Assembly (NCBI RefSeq): GCF_000010805.1
Contig: NC_012522.1
Span: 4,216,001-4,280,000, forward strand
From: Rhodococcus opacus B4
GTDB lineage: Bacteria; Actinomycetota; Actinomycetes; Mycobacteriales; Mycobacteriaceae
DNA length: 64,000 nt
Reading direction: 5' to 3'
How positions within the stretch are numbered: the stretch's first letter is position 1; every line of letters starts with the position of its first letter. Shown here piece after piece: positions 16,364 to 29,720 of the stretch. The translations under genes were made by a program, and so were the position numbers. The notes under the pieces were generated by a model, which was not told the origin of the DNA, ran no database searches, and saw only the letters and a list, made by a program, of their open reading frames with translations.

Positions 16364-16380
16364 GACCACCAGCGCCCGAG
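16343..16380. terminator. 17-bp-arm hairpin with the HAD-gene stop codon in its loop
   Basis: Arms CTCGAGCGCTGGTGGTC (16343-16359) and GACCACCAGCGCCCGAG (16364-16380), one mismatch, loop CTGA. The loop contains the TGA of the HAD gene. It is placed between convergent genes (the amidase stop is at 16395), so it probably terminates both. Confidence 0.75.
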
Positions 16381-16394
16381 AGGGTGAACCCTGA

Positions 16395-18548
16395 TCAGCC
16401 GGCCGGTACCGGTGCCGGCTCGACAGGAGCCGGCGCGGGGGCGGGTTCCGGCGCCGGAACGGGAGCAGGTGCGGGCTCGGCCGGTGCCGGCGGAAGCTGC
16501 GCCGGGTCCGCGGGCGGTGCGATGGGCGCCGCGGGTGGTGCGACGGGCGCCGCGGCATCGACCCGGGCCCCGTTCTTGTAGGCCTCGGCGTAGGTGTCGT
16601 TGTACGTCTTCAGGACCTTGGTGACGATGCCGGTGAGCTCGTTGAAGATCAGCGAGCCGTTCTCGAAGTCGGTGCGCAGACCGCCCGGGATCGTGTACTC
16701 GTCACTGGTCGGCAGACCGAGTTCGCCGTTGTCGGCGCCGAGGCTCTGCCACGTCTTGAAGATCTGACCGAGGACCGCCCACACGCCGCCGTTGGGCGAG
16801 GTGAAGATGGCGCCGTTGGTGAACTCCGCACCCGAGTTACCCGCCTTGGCCTGCAGCAGTCCCGTGATGGCCTGGCCCAGCCTGCCGGTGTCGCCGCCTT
16901 CGGCTACCCACTTCTGGGCGACCGGCGACGGGTCGGTGAGCCGGAGCAGTTCGTTGACCAGGGCCGGGATGCCCGCCCCGAGGCTGGCACTGGCATCCGT
17001 GCCCGGACCGCCGGACGGTGCCGGAGCCTCGCTCGCGGGGGCGTCCGAGGCGAGGGAGGCGTTGCCGCCGCCGCGGTTGGCGGCCGCGATCTGCCGGATC
17101 TCGTCCATGTGCGAGTACGCCGCGTCGCCCGGGCAGGACGTGTTGCCGACGTCGCGGTGCGCGAAGATCACCGGCAGGTCGACGGCCTCACCCTCCGCGT
17201 ACGGCGTGAACTCGGTGCCCTCGGAGTACATCGTCGTCTCGCCGAGCGGGTCGAGTCCGGCCTTGCCGAGCTTCCAGCCGAGGAACTTGCCGACGGCGTC
17301 GAGGGTGGCCTGCGGCGGATCCTCGGACGAGAAGTCGCCCATCATCGCGACGCCGGTGGTGTTCTCGTTGAACCCGCCCGCATGTGCGCCCTGTACCGGA
17401 CGGTCGAGACCGCCTGCGCGGCCCTCGAAGATCTGGCCGTATTTGTCGACCAGCGCGTTGTAGCCGATGTCGCACCAGCCGAGCGTCTGCGCGTGGTACG
17501 CGTAGATGGCCCGGACGATCTCGGCCGATTCGGCCTTCGAGTAGTCGTTGGCGCCCGCGGTGTGGTGCACGGTGGCGCCGCCGATGAAGTCGTCGTAGTC
17601 GGGGTCCTGGCAGCGGATGGACTCGTCCGCGCCCCACTGCTGGCGGCTGATGACCTTGGGGCCGCCGCTGTCGAGCGGGCTCGCATTGTCGCTGAGGTTG
17701 GCGTCGCCGGGGCCGCTGCCCGGTTCGATGAGCACGGCGGTGACGTCGTCGGCACCCGCCCGTGCCGGCTGCTGTCGCAGCGGCGTGTTGACGGCGGCGG
17801 GGGTGTACCCGAGCGGGGCGGCCCCGTCGGCGGCGGGCGCCGGGGCGGGTGCCTCGGGTGCGGGAGCGGGAACCGCGCCGGGTGCGCCTGCAGGCGCGGG
17901 CGCCGAGGTGGGGGTCAGGATCTGGATCGCCTTGGTCAGTCCGACGTAGACAGGTTCGGTGGCGACCGTGCCGTCCGACGCCGTCTTGTCGGTCCGACGG
18001 GTGTCGATCATGTCGGGGGAGACCCACTGGCCCCACGTTCCGTCGGCCTGCAGCGCGCGGACCTTCGACTCCGCGGACGCGAGCGTCTCGGAGGTGAGCG
18101 CCACCATGCTGAACGGGGTGTCGCGGGACAGTTCCTTGACGATCGCGCCGGGCTGCTGGTCGGCCGGGGGCAGGATCGCGGGGTCGGACACGTCGCCCGG
18201 GGCGGGCAGTTTCAGCGGGATCTGCAGGCTGGGGATCTGGATTCCGCCGGGCAGTTGCACGTTGCTGGGAATGTGGAGGTACGGCGGGATCTTCAGGTTC
18301 CGGAGGTCGCCGATGTTGACGTCCGGCAGGTTCAGCCCGGTCAGTTCCTTCAGCGGAATCACGATGTCGGGGATCTGCGACAGCACTACCTGCGCGATCT
18401 CGGTGGACACGGCGGAGTTGGAGGTTTCGTTCGTGGATCGGACGTCGGAGGGTGCGCTACTGATGCCGTAGACCGCAACGGGACTTGCGACAGCCAGAGC
18501 GGCGACAGCCCCGAGGACGATCGAGGGCTTCGGTCGACGGTGCGGCAA
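16395..18548 (-). CDS. N-acetylmuramoyl-L-alanine amidase with LGFP repeats (Rv3811-like)
   Basis: A 717-residue exported cell-wall hydrolase. A signal peptide (residues 1-30) precedes an unusual Leu/Ile/Pro-rich segment (60-120, periodic LNLP, KIPPYLHIP, IPSLQIPLKLP). The Amidase_2/PGRP domain lies at about 298-480, with zinc ligands consistent with His328 (TVHHTAG), His464 (FAHRD) and Cys472. LGFP-type repeats (LGQAITGLL.., LGLPTSDEYTIPGG) follow, then a Pro/Ala tail. It should cleave the amide between muramic acid and L-Ala, with LGFP repeats anchoring it to the wall. It is divergent from the SpoIID/LytB gene. Confidence 0.87.
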   Translation of the reverse strand: MPHRRPKPSIVLGAVAALAVASPVAVYGISSAPSDVRSTNETSNSAVSTEIAQVVLSQIPDIVIPLKELTGLNLPDVNIGDLRNLKIPPYLHIPSNVQLPGGIQIPSLQIPLKLPAPGDVSDPAILPPADQQPGAIVKELSRDTPFSMVALTSETLASAESKVRALQADGTWGQWVSPDMIDTRRTDKTASDGTVATEPVYVGLTKAIQILTPTSAPAPAGAPGAVPAPAPEAPAPAPAADGAAPLGYTPAAVNTPLRQQPARAGADDVTAVLIEPGSGPGDANLSDNASPLDSGGPKVISRQQWGADESIRCQDPDYDDFIGGATVHHTAGANDYSKAESAEIVRAIYAYHAQTLGWCDIGYNALVDKYGQIFEGRAGGLDRPVQGAHAGGFNENTTGVAMMGDFSSEDPPQATLDAVGKFLGWKLGKAGLDPLGETTMYSEGTEFTPYAEGEAVDLPVIFAHRDVGNTSCPGDAAYSHMDEIRQIAAANRGGGNASLASDAPASEAPAPSGGPGTDASASLGAGIPALVNELLRLTDPSPVAQKWVAEGGDTGRLGQAITGLLQAKAGNSGAEFTNGAIFTSPNGGVWAVLGQIFKTWQSLGADNGELGLPTSDEYTIPGGLRTDFENGSLIFNELTGIVTKVLKTYNDTYAEAYKNGARVDAAAPVAPPAAPIAPPADPAQLPPAPAEPAPAPVPAPEPAPAPAPVEPAPVPAG

Positions 18549-18611
18549 GGGGGACTCTCCTCAGTTGTAGTTTCCTGCGAGCGACCTCGCGTGTCTGCAA
18601 CTCGTGATGCT

Positions 18612-18671
18612 TGTGTGACGGAAGAGACTGTTGTTGCTAACTCCAATCACTCTTGCCACACTAGTCACACA
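18612..18671. promoter_or_regulatory. Inverted GTGTGAC sites in the amidase/SpoIID divergent promoter
   Basis: TGTGTGAC (18612-18619) and GTCACACA (18664-18671) are perfect inverted copies 44 bp apart in the 236-bp region between two cell-wall hydrolase genes. The half-site resembles the GTCACA units reported for MtrA in mycobacteria. This is a hypothesis only. Confidence 0.3.
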
Positions 18672-18784
18672 GGTCCATAACGCTCAACCTTACATTGAGA
18701 CTTTATCCCGAATTTCTCGGACCCGCTGAGGCGAGGTGCACACCCCGTCTCAGCGCTCGTTGTTCAGCGATGAGGAGTGCAGTG

Positions 18785-20361
18785 ATGGCGAAGACCGAAT
18801 TCGGGGTTCGTGCAGGTAGACCTGCCTGGACTCGCAGGAGGCGGTACATCGCGGGCCCTCCCACCCCGCGCGGGTTCAGGGCCAGAGTTCTGCGCGCGTC
18901 GGCGCTCGGCATCGCACCCGTCCTCGTCGTCGGCGCCGTCACTGGCGTGGTCGTGCAGGTGCGCTCCTCAGGGCAGGACGTCCGGGCAACCGTCGCCTCC
19001 GACACGCCGTTCGCGCTGTCCGGGCACGGCAACGGCCACGGCCGCGGGATGGGCCAGTGGGGCGCCTATGGATACGCGAAGGATCAGGGGTGGGCGGCCG
19101 AGCGCATCCTCGGCCACTACTACGGCGGCACCACACTCGGTACCCTCGCCGACGCGCAGATCAGCGTCCGGCTGCAGGCGCGTGACGACCAGCCGCTCGA
19201 CGTCTACTCCGACGCAGGCGCCGTCGTCGCCGGCAAGCCCGTCGGACCGGGCGAGGCCGTCCACCTGACGCCGACCGCGGACGGCGGCGCCAACGTCGTC
19301 GTCACCCGCGGATGTGCCGGCGACGTCCTGTGGCAGGACTCCACCGACCACCCGTGGGTCGACCCGGTCGACCTGGCCCCGGACCGTCCCGCGAACGAAC
19401 ACCTGAAGCTGTGCGCCGGCGACACCCCCTACCGCGGCGCCCTCGGGGTCGCGCTCGACGGTGCCGCCATGCGCACCGTCAACGTCGTCGACATGGACGA
19501 CTACCTGCTGGGCGTGGTGCCCGCCGAGGCGAAGGCCGGCTGGGCCGACACCGGTGGGGCCGAGGCGCTTCGGGCGCAGGCCGTCGCGGCCCGCTCCTAC
19601 GCCGCCGCCGAGAACCGGGAGGAGTACGCAAAGACCTGCGACACCCAGAGCTGCCAGGTCTACGGCGGTTCCGCGAAGGAGGATCCGCGGACAACGGACG
19701 CCGTCCGTTCCACCAAGGGAATGATCCTGACGAAGGACAACAAGCCCGTTGCTGCCGAATTCTCCTCGTCCACAGGCGGATACACCGCCGGTGGCGAGTT
19801 CCCGGCCGTCGAGGACCAGGGTGACACCGTGTCGCCGAACCACGACTGGATGGTGACCCTCACCGCGGGCGACATCGCGTCGGCGTTCAACGTCGGCGAG
19901 CTCGAATCGTTCGAAGTGGTCACCCGCAACAACTTCGGAGTCGACGGCGGACGCGTCACCGGTGTGAAGGTCGTCGGAACGTCGGGGACCGTCGAGGCGA
20001 CCGGCGCCGAGGCGAGGGCGAAGCTGAAGCTCAAGTCCGACTGGTTCACCCTCGGTGACGGACTCGCGGTGCCCGCACCGCCGGCAGCCCCCGGTGAACC
20101 CGACCCCTCGGTCCTCGCCTCCGCGGGCGAGGACGAGGACACTTTCGGAACCACCGAGGGTTCGCCGATCGCCGAGAAGTACAAGGAACTCGGCGGCGTC
20201 AACAGCACGCTGGGAGCGCCCGTCGGTCCGGAGATGATGCTGCCGTCCGAGGCGGGGAAGTTCCGGATGTTCACCAACGGAACCATCATCTGGACGAAGA
20301 AGCTGGGCGCGCAGGTGATCGACGCCAGTGTGCTCCGCGAGTGGCTGCCGTCCGGCGGAAG

Positions 20362-20365
<4 letters not shown>
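18785..20365 (+). CDS. SpoIID/LytB domain protein with C-terminal LGFP repeat
   Basis: A 526-residue protein with an N-terminal membrane/signal segment (about residues 35-60), a region opening with SGHGNGHGRGMGQWGAYGYAK, the SpoIID/LytB domain (PAEAKAGW..EALRAQAVAARSYA) and one LGFP-like unit at the C-terminus (GSPIAEKYKELGGVNSTLGAPVGPE). SpoIID-type proteins are lytic transglycosylases acting on glycan strands in spore-formers; in this non-sporulating lineage the role is probably wall remodelling. ATG at 18785 has GAGGAG at 18772-18777; the frame continues upstream to 18695 without supporting features. The stop overlaps the convergent glycosyltransferase stop through a shared CTAG. Confidence 0.82.
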
Positions 20366-24735
<4,370 letters not shown>

Positions 24736-24755
<20 letters not shown>

Positions 24756-25254
24756 GATCCAGATCCTGCAGACCGTCCAGTCGACAATCGCGAGCCGTCC
24801 CGGCGTCGTCTCGACCGCACGGGGTATGTCCCACTTCGGTGAGCACGCCCTCGGATGGGTGGCCGTCGCCGGAATCGGCGCGGCGCTCGACAAGCCCCGC
24901 CGCCGGCAGTGGGCGGGTGTCGCGGTGGGTGCCGTCGGCGCCCACGCGGCTTCGATCGTGATCAAACGCATCGTCCGCCGCCCCCGGCCGAACGACCCGT
25001 CGATCCAGGTCAACGTGTCGACGCCCAGCAAATTGAGCTTCCCGTCCTCGCATGCGACATCCACCACAGCGGCTGCCGTGCTGCTCGGCCGGCTCACCGG
25101 GCTACCCTTGCCTGCGTTGTTGGTACCGCCGATGCTGCTTTCCCGGCTCGTCCTGGGAGTGCACTACCCGACCGATGTGCTCGCCGGATCTGCTCTGGGG
25201 GCCGCCTCCGCGGTCGCGGTGCTGAAGGCCGAGCAGAAGTTTGGAGAAAAATGA
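24736..25254 (+). CDS. PAP2-family phosphatase, decaprenylphosphoryl-5-phosphoribose phosphatase (Rv3807c-like)
   Basis: A 172-residue membrane phosphatase of the PAP2 superfamily. It shows KRIVRRPRPND (motif 1, KxxxxxxRP), PSSHAT (motif 2) and RLVLGVHYPTDVLAG (motif 3). It should remove the 5-phosphate from decaprenylphosphoryl-phosphoribose, the product of UbiA, on the path to the arabinose donor DPA. Start at GTG 24736 lies inside glfT2; ATGA links it to ubiA. Confidence 0.88.
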
Positions 25255-26156
25255 GCGAGGAACCGGCCGTCGTCACCGGACCCCCGACATCCCTGGCGGC
25301 TGGCATCGTCAAGGCCGTCCGCCCGCGTCAGTGGGTCAAGAACGTCCTGGTCCTCGCAGCTCCCGTCGCCGCGGGCACGGCGACGGAATCCGCCGTCCTG
25401 CTTCCCGTCGCGCTCGCCTTCGTGGTGTTCTGCATGGCGGCGTCCGGCATCTACCTCGTCAACGACGCGATGGACGTCGAAGCGGACCGTGCGCACCCCA
25501 CCAAGCGATTCCGCCCCATCGCGGCCGGTGTGCTGCCCGTCAACCTGGCGTTCGCGATGGCGGTCGTGCTGCTCGGCGGCTCGATCGCCCTGTCGTTCCT
25601 CGCCAACTGGCAGCTGGCGGTCGTGATGGCCGTCTACATCGGCATCCAGCTGGCGTACTGCTTCGGCCTCAAACACCAGGCCGTCCTCGACATCTGCATC
25701 GTCTCGTCCGGATTCCTGCTGCGCGCCATCGCCGGTGGTGTGGCCGCCGAGATCGCACTGTCGCAGTGGTTCCTGCTGGTGATGGCGTTCGGTTCGCTGT
25801 TCATGGCGGCCGGCAAACGGTACGCCGAACTGCAGCTCGCCGAGCGCACCGGCGCGAAGATCCGCAAGTCCCTCGAGAACTACACCACGACCTACCTGCG
25901 GTTCGTCTGGACGCTGAGCGCCACCGCGGTCGTGCTCTGCTACGGGCTGTGGGCGTTCCAGCAGGACGACCTGAAGGCCACCAACTGGTACGCCATCTCC
26001 ATGGTGCCGTTCACGATCGCGATCCTGCGGTACGCCGTCGACGTCGACGGCGGCGAGGCGGGGGAGCCCGAGGAGATCGCGCTGGGCGACCGCGTGCTCC
26101 AACTTCTCGCGATTGCCTGGATCGGAGTGGTGGGTGTCGCTGTCTACCTCGTCTGA
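25251..26156 (+). CDS. ubiA: Decaprenyl-phosphate phosphoribosyltransferase (DPPR synthase)
   Basis: A 301-residue UbiA-family intramembrane prenyltransferase (Rv3806c type) transferring phosphoribose from PRPP to decaprenyl phosphate, the first committed step to the arabinan donor. The Asp-rich motif NDAMDVEADRAHPTKRFRP is seen near residue 70, with about nine hydrophobic helices. ATG at 25251 has GGAG at 25243-25246 and overlaps the phosphatase stop (ATGA). The frame is open upstream, but that part is a shadow of the phosphatase gene. Confidence 0.93.
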   Translation: MSEEPAVVTGPPTSLAAGIVKAVRPRQWVKNVLVLAAPVAAGTATESAVLLPVALAFVVFCMAASGIYLVNDAMDVEADRAHPTKRFRPIAAGVLPVNLAFAMAVVLLGGSIALSFLANWQLAVVMAVYIGIQLAYCFGLKHQAVLDICIVSSGFLLRAIAGGVAAEIALSQWFLLVMAFGSLFMAAGKRYAELQLAERTGAKIRKSLENYTTTYLRFVWTLSATAVVLCYGLWAFQQDDLKATNWYAISMVPFTIAILRYAVDVDGGEAGEPEEIALGDRVLQLLAIAWIGVVGVAVYLV

Positions 26157-28077
26157 CTTGGTAGGCGGCGCCGAGGAGTCGGGCGCCGCCGCGGAGCGGA
26201 CCACCGAACGCCACCGGAAGGCCATCCTCTCGAGGGTGGTCTTCCTCGGGGGTGTGGCCGTCTCGGCTCTCCTGATGTTCTGGGGCGCCTGGGAACGGCG
26301 ATGGATTGCCGACGACGGTCTGATCGTGCTGCGCACGGTCCGGAACCTGCTCGCGGGCAACGGTCCGGTCTTCAACTCGGGCGAGCGGGTCGAGGCCAAC
26401 ACCAGCACCGCGTGGACGTACATCGTCTACGCGTTCAGCTGGCTGTCCCAGGCCCGGCTCGAATACGTCGTTCTGACGATCGCGCTGATCCTGTCCACGG
26501 CGGCAATCGTGCTCGCCATGTTCGGAACCGCGCGCCTGTACCGCGGTGGCCCCTTCGCCGGCGGCGGCACGCTGTTCCTGATGCCCGCCGGTGTGCTCGT
26601 CTACATCGCGGTGCCCCCGGCCCGCGACTTCGCGACGTCGGGCCTCGAAAGCTGCCTCGTCATCTTCTGGATCGCGCTGCTCTGGCTGCTGCTGGTCCGG
26701 TGGAGCCAGGCGGCCACCCCGTCCACCACCTCGGTGCTGACGCTCGCGTTCGTCGCCGGCATGGGCCCGCTCGTGCGCCCCGAACTGGCGATCCTGGGTG
26801 TGCTGTCGCTGGCCATGATCTTCCTGGCGCCCGGCCTCACGTGGGTGGTGCGGGTGGCGATGGTGTTCGTCGCCGGCATCGTCCCGGTGGGTTACCAGAT
26901 CTGGCGCATGGGCTACTACGCCCTCCCGTACCCCAACACCGCGGTGTCGAAGGACGCAGGCGGCGCGAAGTGGTCGCAGGGTTTCGCCTACCTCTGGAAC
27001 CTGCTCGGTCCGTACCTGCTGTGGCTGCCGCTGATCTTCCTGTTCGCCGGCGCCGTGATCGCCTGGCGCGGCCGGGACAAGGACATCGAGCATGGTGTTC
27101 GTCACACCGAGGGGAATCGGCTGACCCGCCTGCGCGGATGGCTGCGCACGCAGAACGCCGTCGTCGTCTTCGTTCTCGCGAGCGGCCTGATCCTCGGTCT
27201 GTACTCGTTGCGCGTCGGTGGCGACTTCATGCACGGCCGCGTGCTTCTTCCCGTTCTGTTCTGTTTCATCGTCCCCGTCGCGGTAATTCCGGTGCGAATT
27301 CCGGACCGCGCGGCCTGGGGGCGTAACAAGGAATTCTCGACTTTCCTGGCAATGGCATTCCTGTGGATCGGCACCGTGGTGTGGGCGTTTTTCGCGTCCA
27401 ACACCACGGGAATGCCCGAAGGTGTCGTTATCGGACGGTCCGGAATTGTCGACGAACGTGCGTTCTACGTTCTCAACACCGGTCATGCGCACCCGATCCG
27501 CGCCGACGACTACCTGGACTACCCGCGCATGCGCGCCATGGTCCAGACCATCGCGGACACCCCCGACGGCGGTCTGCTCATCCCGTCCGCCGACTACACG
27601 TACTGGTTCGTCGTTCCACCGCCCCTTCCGATACCGGAGGACGGCGCAGGCCACACCGTCTACTTCCTGAACCTCGGCATGACGAGCATGAACGTCGGCC
27701 TCGACGTGCGGGTGCTGGACCAGATGGGTCTCGCATACCCTCTCGCGGCGCACACCGAACGATTGGACGACGGCCGCATCGGGCACGACAAGGCCCTGTA
27801 CCCCGACTGGGTCGTCGTGGACACGGGAATGATCGACAAGCATCCGTGGATGCCCGGATTCCTCGACGAGGACTGGGTGACCGAGGCGCGGGTCGCGCTC
27901 ACGTGCCCCGAAACGCAGGAACTGCTGACGTCGTACCGCTCGGAACTGACGTGGCCGCGTTTCAAACAGAATTTCAAGGATGCGCTGCATTTAGCGAGTT
28001 ACCGATTCGAGCGCGTTCCCGCATACGAAATCCAGCGGTGCAATCTCGAACCGCCGTTCCCGGATCCGGCCAAATAG
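26134..28077 (+). CDS. aftB: Terminal beta-(1,2)-arabinofuranosyltransferase AftB
   Basis: A 647-residue GT-C membrane enzyme that caps arabinan with beta-1,2-Araf using decaprenylphosphoryl arabinose. The first extracytoplasmic loop holds the family DD motif (WIADDGLIVLRT, then the VFNSGERVEANTS block). About ten membrane segments are followed by a C-terminal soluble region from about residue 430. GTG at 26134 has GGAG at 26124-26127 and overlaps ubiA by 23 bp. Order and content match Rv3805c. Confidence 0.92.
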   Translation: MSLSTSSDLVGGAEESGAAAERTTERHRKAILSRVVFLGGVAVSALLMFWGAWERRWIADDGLIVLRTVRNLLAGNGPVFNSGERVEANTSTAWTYIVYAFSWLSQARLEYVVLTIALILSTAAIVLAMFGTARLYRGGPFAGGGTLFLMPAGVLVYIAVPPARDFATSGLESCLVIFWIALLWLLLVRWSQAATPSTTSVLTLAFVAGMGPLVRPELAILGVLSLAMIFLAPGLTWVVRVAMVFVAGIVPVGYQIWRMGYYALPYPNTAVSKDAGGAKWSQGFAYLWNLLGPYLLWLPLIFLFAGAVIAWRGRDKDIEHGVRHTEGNRLTRLRGWLRTQNAVVVFVLASGLILGLYSLRVGGDFMHGRVLLPVLFCFIVPVAVIPVRIPDRAAWGRNKEFSTFLAMAFLWIGTVVWAFFASNTTGMPEGVVIGRSGIVDERAFYVLNTGHAHPIRADDYLDYPRMRAMVQTIADTPDGGLLIPSADYTYWFVVPPPLPIPEDGAGHTVYFLNLGMTSMNVGLDVRVLDQMGLAYPLAAHTERLDDGRIGHDKALYPDWVVVDTGMIDKHPWMPGFLDEDWVTEARVALTCPETQELLTSYRSELTWPRFKQNFKDALHLASYRFERVPAYEIQRCNLEPPFPDPAK

Positions 28078-28215
28078 GTCGAACCGGGCGATCCGTGTGT
28101 CACCGCGGCGTCCCGGGCAGATCTCGATGTCGGAACATCAGATCTCGTTTGTGTAACGCTGGAACCGCCGGCGACGATGTACGTCGATGATGAGTCATCG
28201 GTGACGGTGGTCTGG

Positions 28216-28258
28216 AAGTTCCCCGGAAAACGCTCCGCGAGCGTTTGTCAGGGAACTT
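28216..28258 (+). other. Compound hairpin in the aftB-fbp intergenic region
   Basis: Outer arms AAGTTCCC / GGGAACTT (28216-28223, 28251-28258) enclose a second stem AAACGCT / AGCGTTT (28228-28234, 28240-28246). It could be the aftB terminator or a leader structure for the downstream gene. Confidence 0.5.
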
Positions 28259-28259
28259 T

Positions 28260-28292
28260 GTGTGACATACAGTCCACGCAGCGCAGTGTGAC
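28260..28292. promoter_or_regulatory. Direct GTGTGAC repeats upstream of the first mycolyltransferase
   Basis: GTGTGAC occurs at 28260-28266 and 28286-28292, 26 bp apart in the same orientation, 124-156 bp upstream of the ATG. MtrA is reported to act on the Ag85B (fbpB) promoter of M. tuberculosis through GTCACA-like repeats, so this is a candidate MtrA site; unproven here. Confidence 0.3.
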
Positions 28293-28415
28293 TCGGAAGA
28301 GGTCCGCTGCCGACCCGGCTTCACGCCGCGGCCGGCAGGTCGCCTGTTCCCCGACGGAATCCGCCGGAGCCGCCCAGTTGGCGGAGTCCGCAGACGAAGA
28401 GAGAGAGCAGTATTC

Positions 28416-29426
28416 ATGCGTTTTGCCAGACCGAGGTTGTCTCAGCGCCTCAAGCAGCGTGCGATGGCCATCGGCGCCGTCGCACTGGTACTGCCTGTGG
28501 GCGCAGGAATCGCTGGTGGAGCCGTTGCTGCAGCAGCACCGACGCATGCGGGGCCCGCCAAGACCGCACCGGCCGGTGGCTACGAGGAACTGTGGGTGCC
28601 CTCTTCGATGGGACCGATCAAGGTCCAGGTCCAGTGGGCGGCTCGCGGCGGTAGCGCCGCGCTGTACCTGCTCGACGGACTGCGCGCCCGCAACGACCGC
28701 AACGCATGGAGCTTCGAGACCAACGCGTTCGACCAGTACCGCAACGACAACGTGACGCTGGTCATGCCCGTCGGCGGCGAGTCCAGCTTCTACTCGGACT
28801 GGTACTCGGCGAGCAACTTCAACGGGCAGCCCGTCACCTACAAGTGGGAGACGTTCCTGACCCAGGAACTGCCCGACTTCCTGGCCAATTACGGTGTCTC
28901 GCGCACCAACAACGCCGTCCTCGGCCTGTCGATGGGTGGCAGCGCCGCCCTGACGCTCGCCGCGTACCACCGCGACCAGTTCAAGTTCGCCGGTTCGCTG
29001 TCCGGGTACCTGAACATCTCGGCTCCCGGCATGCGTGAGGCGATCCGCGTCGCGATGCTCGACGCCGGCCGCTTCAACGTCGACGCCATGTGGGGCCCGC
29101 CGTGGAACCCGGCGTGGCTGCGCAACGACCCGTTCGTGTTCGCCCCGCGCCTGAACGGGCTGTCGATGTTCATCTCGGCCGCCAGCGGTCTGCCCGGTGA
29201 ATTCGACCACCCGCGCGCGCCGATCGACTACTACAACACCGCGAACGGCATGGGGCTCGAGGCCCTCGCCCTGGCCAACACCCGCGCTTTCCAGGTGCGT
29301 CTGGCCAGCCTCGGTGTGCCGGCCACCTTCGACTTCCCGGCCAACGGCACGCACTCGTGGCCGTACTGGGGTTCGGAGCTGTGGAAGGCCCGCGGCCAGA
29401 TCCTGGACACGCTCGGCGCCTGGTGA
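28416..29426 (+). CDS. Mycolyltransferase (antigen 85 family), copy 1
   Basis: A 336-residue exported esterase that transfers mycolate between trehalose monomycolate molecules or onto arabinogalactan. A signal peptide spans residues 1-41 (cut after AVAAAA). The alpha/beta-hydrolase catalytic Ser is S172 in GLSMGGSAAL; the acid is probably the Glu in LEALALANTRAF, and the His is in GTHSWPYW. The YLLDGLRA and VGGESSFYSDW blocks are Ag85 signatures. It is the first of three mycolyltransferases in tandem, corresponding to Rv3804c/Rv3803c. Parts are nearly identical to copy 2. Confidence 0.93.
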   Translation: MRFARPRLSQRLKQRAMAIGAVALVLPVGAGIAGGAVAAAAPTHAGPAKTAPAGGYEELWVPSSMGPIKVQVQWAARGGSAALYLLDGLRARNDRNAWSFETNAFDQYRNDNVTLVMPVGGESSFYSDWYSASNFNGQPVTYKWETFLTQELPDFLANYGVSRTNNAVLGLSMGGSAALTLAAYHRDQFKFAGSLSGYLNISAPGMREAIRVAMLDAGRFNVDAMWGPPWNPAWLRNDPFVFAPRLNGLSMFISAASGLPGEFDHPRAPIDYYNTANGMGLEALALANTRAFQVRLASLGVPATFDFPANGTHSWPYWGSELWKARGQILDTLGAW

Positions 29427-29450
29427 TCTAGACGCCACCACGTTCGTGGC

Positions 29451-29485
29451 GAATGCCGCCCCGCCTCACCGGCGGGGCGGCGTTC
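29451..29485 (+). terminator. GC-rich terminator hairpin after mycolyltransferase copy 1
   Basis: GAATGCCGCCCCGCC / GGCGGGGCGGCGTTC with one mismatch and a TCACC loop, 25 bases past the stop. It is strong but lacks a T-run. Confidence 0.75.
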
Positions 29486-29598
29486 GCGCGTTCTCGAAGT
29501 GCAGCGTCCCGGACCGGACGGGTGAGAGGAAAACCTCGGAATCGGTTCCCCCCCGGGAGTGCACATCGGGTCCTTTTGTCAGTAAGGTGATCCCGTCG

Positions 29599-29638
29599 AG
29601 ACGCCACCCGCGCAGCGAGCGCTGCGCGGGTGGCGTCT
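29599..29638. other. Perfect 19-bp-arm hairpin upstream of mycolyltransferase copy 2
   Basis: AGACGCCACCCGCGCAGCG pairs perfectly with CGCTGCGCGGGTGGCGTCT with only two bases between them, 83 bases before the ATG at 29721. It follows a separate terminator hairpin (29451-29485), so it may be a second terminator, an operator, or a leader structure of the next gene. Confidence 0.7.
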
Positions 29639-29720
29639 GTACGTGAGATTTTCACGAGAGTTATCGAGAGGTTGCCGCGGCCGCGGCGCGAGACGCATCA
29701 AGCGGAGGGAAGACGAGTTC

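Larger units (their letters stand above)
28078..28415. other. 338-bp intergenic region upstream of the first mycolyltransferase
   Basis: No gene is evident. It contains a compound hairpin (28216-28258), a short GATGA/TCATC palindrome near 28190, two direct GTGTGAC repeats (28260-28266 and 28286-28292), and a purine-rich ribosome-binding stretch just before the ATG at 28416. It probably holds the aftB terminator and the main promoter of the mycolyltransferase series. Confidence 0.6.
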
